Origin: Endomicrobiia bacterium
GTDB lineage: Bacteria; Elusimicrobiota; Endomicrobiia; PHAN01
Length of the DNA stretch: 7,493 nt
Direction: 5' to 3'
Assembly: GCA_030018875.1 (NCBI GenBank)
Contig: JASEHK010000066.1
Span: 1-7,493 of the forward strand
Below are positions 1-6,200 of the stretch, piece after piece. The position numbers and the translations under genes were made by a program. The notes beneath the pieces were generated by a model that ran no database searches, was not told the DNA's origin, and worked only from the letters and a program-made list of their open reading frames with translations. Every line of letters begins with the position of its first letter. Position 1 is the first letter of the stretch.

Positions 1-1
1 C

Positions 2-265
2 GGCCATGCCACGAACCATATGGCCGTCGAGTTTTCGTGGGACGCCTCTGCCGACGGAGGGTTCCGCGGCAATTCCGGCGTAAAGGGGTATGAACTGCTC
101 GTCGCCACTTCTGTGGATTTTGCGACTTTGAACCGTTCGAGTGTTACGGCCGCAATCGTTTACATGTCAACGCCGTTTACGCAGGGCCTGTATTACTGGC
201 GCGTGCGCGCCGCCGACAATGCCGGCAATTATTCGTCACCGTCGGGGTATTATTCATTGGCGATA
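2..265 (+). repeat. Module F1: FnIII-like unit, N-terminally cut by the window edge
   Basis: Residues 1-88 of the visible protein. They contain 'FSWDASADGGFRGNSG', then 'GYE', then 'YYWRVRAADNAGNYS'. Aligned with F4, about 15 residues (45 bases) are missing upstream. F1 and F4 share a 'GFRGNSG' insertion that F2 and F3 lack, so F4 is its closest copy here. Confidence 0.85.
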
Positions 266-3200
266 GACACCGCTTCGCCGATTGTTTCCGATTTGCAAGC
301 CGGCGACACCACATGGCAGAATATCGGCGGAAAGTTTTACAGCGTTTATTTCCACGACGCCGGTTTTGCCCAGGTCGGTCTGGATACTATCGAGTACGCT
401 GTTTCGACGTCGCCCCTGGCCGCCTTGCCGTTCCTTATCGGATGGACCGATATAGCGACTCCGCCCATCGGGTCCCCGTCCCACGTGTCGGACTGGCAGG
501 TTTCATTCGGCCCGCTTTTGGAAAATGTTACCAACTATGTCTCCGTCCGCGCCCGCGATCTTGTCGGGAACGCCACCGTTTTTTTCGATGCGTTTTACAT
601 AAAGAAAGACGTCACCAACCCGGAGATAATAGACGAGCAATCCGGCGACGACGTTTGGCGAAAGGAATTAAAATCCGACGGATATGCCGTCGCGTTTCAG
701 GACGGCGGCGGCTCGCTTTTGGACTACGCCCAGTATCGCGCCGCGAAATATCTTGGCGGCGGGACGACAGAATACCCTATTGCGTGGACGTATATTTTCG
801 CGTCGTCGAACATAGCGCAATATCCCGGGAACTGGAATGTGAATTTTCCGGCGCTGACCGAGGGAATAAATCATATCATAGTTCGCGTTTTCGACAACGC
901 GAACAACTCGCAGTCGGTAATAACTTACCCCCAGCCGTTCTACGTTAAAAAAGATACGACGCCGCCCTCGTGCGTGAGCAATCAGGCGGGCGACGACGTC
1001 TGGCGCGTTGCGAACGACGGTTTTTACAATGTGGATTTTGCGGACGCCGGCTCAGGGTCGGGGGTTTCCAAAGTGGAAATTATCGTCTCGACGTCGCCCG
1101 CTTCGGGCGGCAATCCGGGACAGCCCGCGCTGATAGGATGGTCGGCGGCTTTCTCGACGGAAACTTATACGTACACCGACGAATGGCCTTTGCCGGAAGA
1201 TGTGTGGGCGGCCATACCTTCAAGCGGACGGAAAAATCGGGTGTCTGTCCGCGCGATTGATTTCGCGTACAACACCTCGACGATTCTGACGGATGCTTTT
1301 TATGTGATGAAAGACACCGTCGCGCCGCGCATCGTCAATCAGCAGAGCGGCGACGACACGTGGCGGCGTTTCGGCGGCACGGCATACAACGTTGATTTTG
1401 CCGACGATGAATCGCTTTTGCGCGGAGCGGAATACATCGTCCGGAACGGGCCAAATCCGCTCGACACTCCGTGGCCCGCCGGCTGGACGCGGATTTTCGC
1501 CTCGACGGGCGCGGCGGACTATAATGCCGACTGGCCGGTTGATTTCGCAAATCTTTCCGAAGGCGTAAACTATGTCTTCGTCCGTTCGTCCGACGGCGCG
1601 GGGTTGTGGAACGTTCCGGGCGCCCCGTCGTTTTACGTTAAAAAAGATATTTCCAATCCGACTATAACGGACAATCAGGACGGCGATTTCGCGTGGAGAA
1701 ATAGTTCCGGCGCGGCGTACGGCGTATTTTTTCAGGACGCGGTTTCAGGGGTCACGACGGCGCAGTATCAGATAAAAGATCCGCAGAGTAATACTGTGGT
1801 TGACTGGACGAACATTTTCGGCGGCACGACCGCTTACGTTAATTACAATTCTTCGTGGTCGGTCTCCGCGGCGGCGTTTAACGCGCTGCCCGAGGGGACG
1901 ACCGGCAACGTTTACGTCAGATGTTTTGATGCGGCGGGCAATTCCGCCTCGCCCGGCGCGCCTTTATTTTTCATATTGAAGGACACAAATCCGCCGTATT
2001 GCGTAGTCAATCAGAATGACTACGTGTACTCGCATCCGGACTGGTTCGCGGATGTTGATTTTTACGACAGAGTGACCGCGGGCAGGGAACCGGGCAGTTC
2101 CAATCTGGCCAATGCGCGGTATGCCGTCTATTCTTCGACGGGGTTGACGGGTGATGTAATATTGGGATGGGGCGACATAGCCGGATTTATTCCCGGCGCG
2201 ACTTTTTACACCGATAACTGGAAAATTAATTTCAACGCTCTTCCGGAGAACGTGACGTCTTACGTGTCGGTGCGGGCAGTTGACCTCGCTGGAAACACCT
2301 CGACTTATATTGACGCTTTCAGGGTCGTAAGGACGACGTCTTCGGTGCCGATAATCATAAGTAACGTCGTCGGAGATTATGCGTGGTACGCTTCAAGCGC
2401 GACGTTTCTTCAAAAGAAATACGACGTTGATTTTAACGTCGGGCAAACCGCGTTTTTGTCCACAATGAGCGTGACCGCGCGCACAGGACTGCTTGGGTCG
2501 GGCGAACAGTTGCTCTCGGAAACCATAGTCATCACAACCTCGAACGTTACGTCCCACGACGATGACTGGTATGTGAAACCCTCGACTTTCACTCCGGACC
2601 ATTACATCTGGGACGCGATGAGGGAGGGCGTTAACTATGTGTCGGTGACGGCGTACGACACTTTGAATTCGAGCTCCACCCTGTATGACGCGTTTTTCGT
2701 CAGGAAGGACACCACCGCTCCGCCGGTTTCTATTCTACTCGATCCCATCAACAACTCCGCGACGAATTTTCTCTCCGTCAATTTCCGCTGGCAGTCGTCG
2801 AACGATCTGACGTCCGGAACCACCGGATATTTTTTGGAGATATCGGAACAACAGGATTTTTCGACGGTGCTGTTCTCATCGGTGACATCGCTTGTGACGG
2901 CGCCGATGCCTCTTTCCGGCGAGGCAACATATTACTGGCGCGTGCGCGCGCAGGACGCGGCGGGCAACTACTCCGCTTTTCCGTCGGCGTATAAGGTCTG
3001 GCTTGACACGACGCCGCCGTCCGCGCCGGCGTTGATTTCTCCGTCGAGCGGGACGGTCTCGAATGTTACATCGCGCGTGTTTTCGTGGAGTTCGTCCGCG
3101 GATTCGTTTTCGGGAATTTTGAATTATACTCTGCAACTTTCGACCGCGGTCAATTTTGCGCCGCTCGCGTTTTCTTCGACGACGGCGGATATCTCATCCA

Positions 3201-6200
3201 ACCTTTCGTCCCGTCAGAATTTATATTACTGGCGCGTAAGGACGCTCGACCGCGCGGGGAACGTCAACGTTTCCACCGAGGCCTTCGTTCTGCGCGTGGA
3301 TACGACGCCGCCGTCCGTGCCGGTCTTGCAAAATCCGGTGAATGGAGCCGCCACAAATTATACGAATGTAACATTCCAATGGGACGCCGCCGATGACAGC
3401 GGTTTTCGCGGCAATTCCGGGCTCGACGGCTACGAATTTTACATATCAACAACTTCGGATTTTTCCGTCTGGACATCTTCTGCTTTTACTCTGTCACTTT
3501 CTCACCTTGTCACTTTGTCACAAGATTTTTATCACTGGCGCGTCCGCTCGCGCGACAACGCAGTCAATTTCTCTACTTTTACCTCTGCCTTTACCTTAAC
3601 GGTTGACACGTCGCCGCCGGCGATTTACAACTATCAGTCGGGCGACGAGCAGTGGAGAAATAATTCCGGCGCGACGTATAATGTTGATTTTGAGGATAAA
3701 CTTTCCAAACTGCACACCGTCCAGTACGCCGTCTATTCCTCGACGGACGCTGACGCGGGAACACTGATAAAGGACTGGACGAATATCTCCGCCGGTATAA
3801 ACGCCGAATCTTACGCGACGGATTTTCCTGTCGCTTTCGCGGAATTTCCGGAAGCGACGACCTGTTATGTTTCCGTGCGCGCGTGGGACAATCTGCTGCA
3901 GTATTCCACTTTTTACAATGTGTTTTACGTCTTAAAAGACATAACGCGCCCCGCGATAACGGACGGACAGTCGGGCGACGATACGTGGAGAAAAGCCGCC
4001 GGAAACGTTTACAGCGTCTATTTCGAGGACGCCGGCGGGGCGAAACTGCAGAAATTTGAAACGAGAATTATGTCCGGCCCGTCGGGCGGCGGCAATGAAA
4101 TACAGGCGTGGGCCCAGAGCGACACGATAATTTCGGGCGCGACTTATTACAATGCGCCGTGGCCGCTGAATGCATCCGCGTGGCCGTCGTTACCCGAGGG
4201 AAAATCTTACGTTTCCGCGCGGGTGTTTGACAATTCATATTCGCCGGACATGGGCCATAATTCCGATTCTCTGACGGACGCTTTTTATATTTTGAAGGAT
4301 ACCACGCCGCCGGTCGTTCAGAATAATCAGTCGGGCGATGCGGCGTGGCGTAACTCGAACTATGCGGCGTATGACGTGGATTTCAAAGACGCGACGAGCG
4401 GCTCGGGGATAAAAAGTTTTGAGGTTATCGCCTCGACGGTAGCGACGCTCGATGGCGGCGGCGCTCCGGCATATCCGCTCATTTCCTGGATGGCAGTCGT
4501 TTCTACGGACACGTATTCCTACACGCAGAACTGGACTCTTCCGACGGAGGTGTGGGATAGTTTGATTCGGGGCGTTACGAATTACGTTTCCGTCCGCGCG
4601 TCCGATTTCGCGGATAACGTCTCGACATCGGCGAACGTGTTTTTCGTTCTCAAGGACACGATTCCGCCCGTCATTCAAAATGAACAAACGGGCGACGCCG
4701 TCTGGCGGCGTCTCAACGACGGCGTATACGCCGTGAGATTTTTCGACGAGGGCGGTTCGAAGTTGAACAAATTCCAGATTCGCGCCTCGACGGCCGGTTA
4801 CGGCGCCGCGCCCTTCGCGTTCGATTGGACGGACTCGGGCGTTGTCGTCGCAGGCGCGACTTTTTACGTCGAGAACTGGCAGTTGTCGTCGAGCGCATGG
4901 CAACTCTTACTGCCCGGCACGAACTATATTTCGGTAAGGGTCGCGGACTTCGCCGCCTCTACGACTACTTTAGCGAATGCTTTTTATATTCTCAAGGACA
5001 CCCAGCCGCCCGTCGGCGTAGCCGTCGCCCCGGCGTATTCCTCGACGGAAACTTTCAACGTTCCTTACACGGCGCAGGATTACGGCGCGTCGGGGATTAA
5101 AAATGTCAAATTGTACTACACGCTACAAACCGAGCCACCGCACACTTATACGCTTTATGCGACGACTACCGCAAATCCGGTTTCTTTCACTGTATCAGGG
5201 GAAGGCAGGTACGGATTCAGAATAGTCGTTTACGATAACGCCCTCAATTCCGACGAGCCGGACCCGCCCGATGCAACTTCCTCTCCTGAATCTCAGACGC
5301 TCGTTGACATAACCGCTCCGACGGTGAACGACCAGCAGACGGGTGACGACCTTTGGAGAAACACCGCGAAACCGGACGGCTACTCCGTTTATTTCAACGA
5401 TTCAGGTTCGGGTCTCGACAGCGCGCAATACATAATCCGTTCAGGGCCTTCCGCGGGAGACACGGTTCTGAAAAACTGGACGTACATATTCCAATCGTCG
5501 GCCGTGGCGGCGTATAATCAAAATTGGGGCGTTGATTTCGGCGCCTGCAAATCGTCGTGGAACTACGTTTCGACGCGCGTGTGGGACATAGCCGGAAGGA
5601 CGACCACTCTCGATAATGTTTTTTACGTCAAAAAAGATACCGAAGCGTCGGTTGTGTCTTACAGCGAATTTGCGTCGGGCGGAGATAATACATGGCGCGA
5701 CGCCGCCCGCGCAGGCGGCTACGACGTTGATTTTTACGACGGACTTTCGCTACTGTCGAAAGCCGAATATGCGGTTCATAACACATCCGTAGCGGCGGAT
5801 GTAAATCCGCCGAATATTTTGTCATGGCAGACAATAGAAACCGCAATTTCATCTCCGAGTTACACGACAAACTGGTCGGTCCTTTTCACACCGCTTGTTG
5901 AAGCAACAACAAACTTTGTCCATGTGCGCCTGACGGACATCGCGGGAAACGCGGCGACCTATTACGCTTTTCACATTCTCAAAGACACGTCCGCACCGTC
6001 GGTGGCAAACTACGAGACGGGTCAGGATCCGTCGTGGCGGATGGTTTCAAGAAACTACGATATCCGTTTTTACGACTACAAATCGAGGCTCGACACGATT
6101 CAATACCGCGCATATATTTCAACGGCAGGGATAAACCCCGCCACTACATTCTGGCAGAATATTGTTCCGTCTCCCGTCAGCGCCGCTGAATACACCGCCC

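Noticed and set aside
20..22. In-frame ATG near the window start as a possible start codon
   Set aside because: The codons before it (Gly-His-Ala-Thr-Asn-His) align with 'GAATNY' of F4, so the gene is already in mid-domain at the window edge.
313..948. 211-codon open frame on the + strand in another phase
   Set aside because: Its translation is Arg-rich and shows no family pattern, while the base-2 frame encodes conserved A1 and A2 modules over the same bases.
947..952. A6 runs in the linker codons (also 1640-1645 and 5630-5635) as programmed frameshift sites
   Set aside because: They read aaa aaa gat in frame, which is not the X XXY YYZ phase. They encode the conserved Lys-Lys of the linker, and the conserved protein continues in the same frame.
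4235..4903. 222-codon open frame on the - strand
   Set aside because: It is antisense to modules A9-A11, very rich in Arg with low-complexity runs, and mirrors the NCG-rich codons of the + strand gene. The + strand frame shows clear repeat conservation across the same bases.
5793..5820. Hairpin followed by aatatttt as a Rho-independent terminator
   Set aside because: There is no run of T directly after the stem, and the reading frame and module pattern continue through it.
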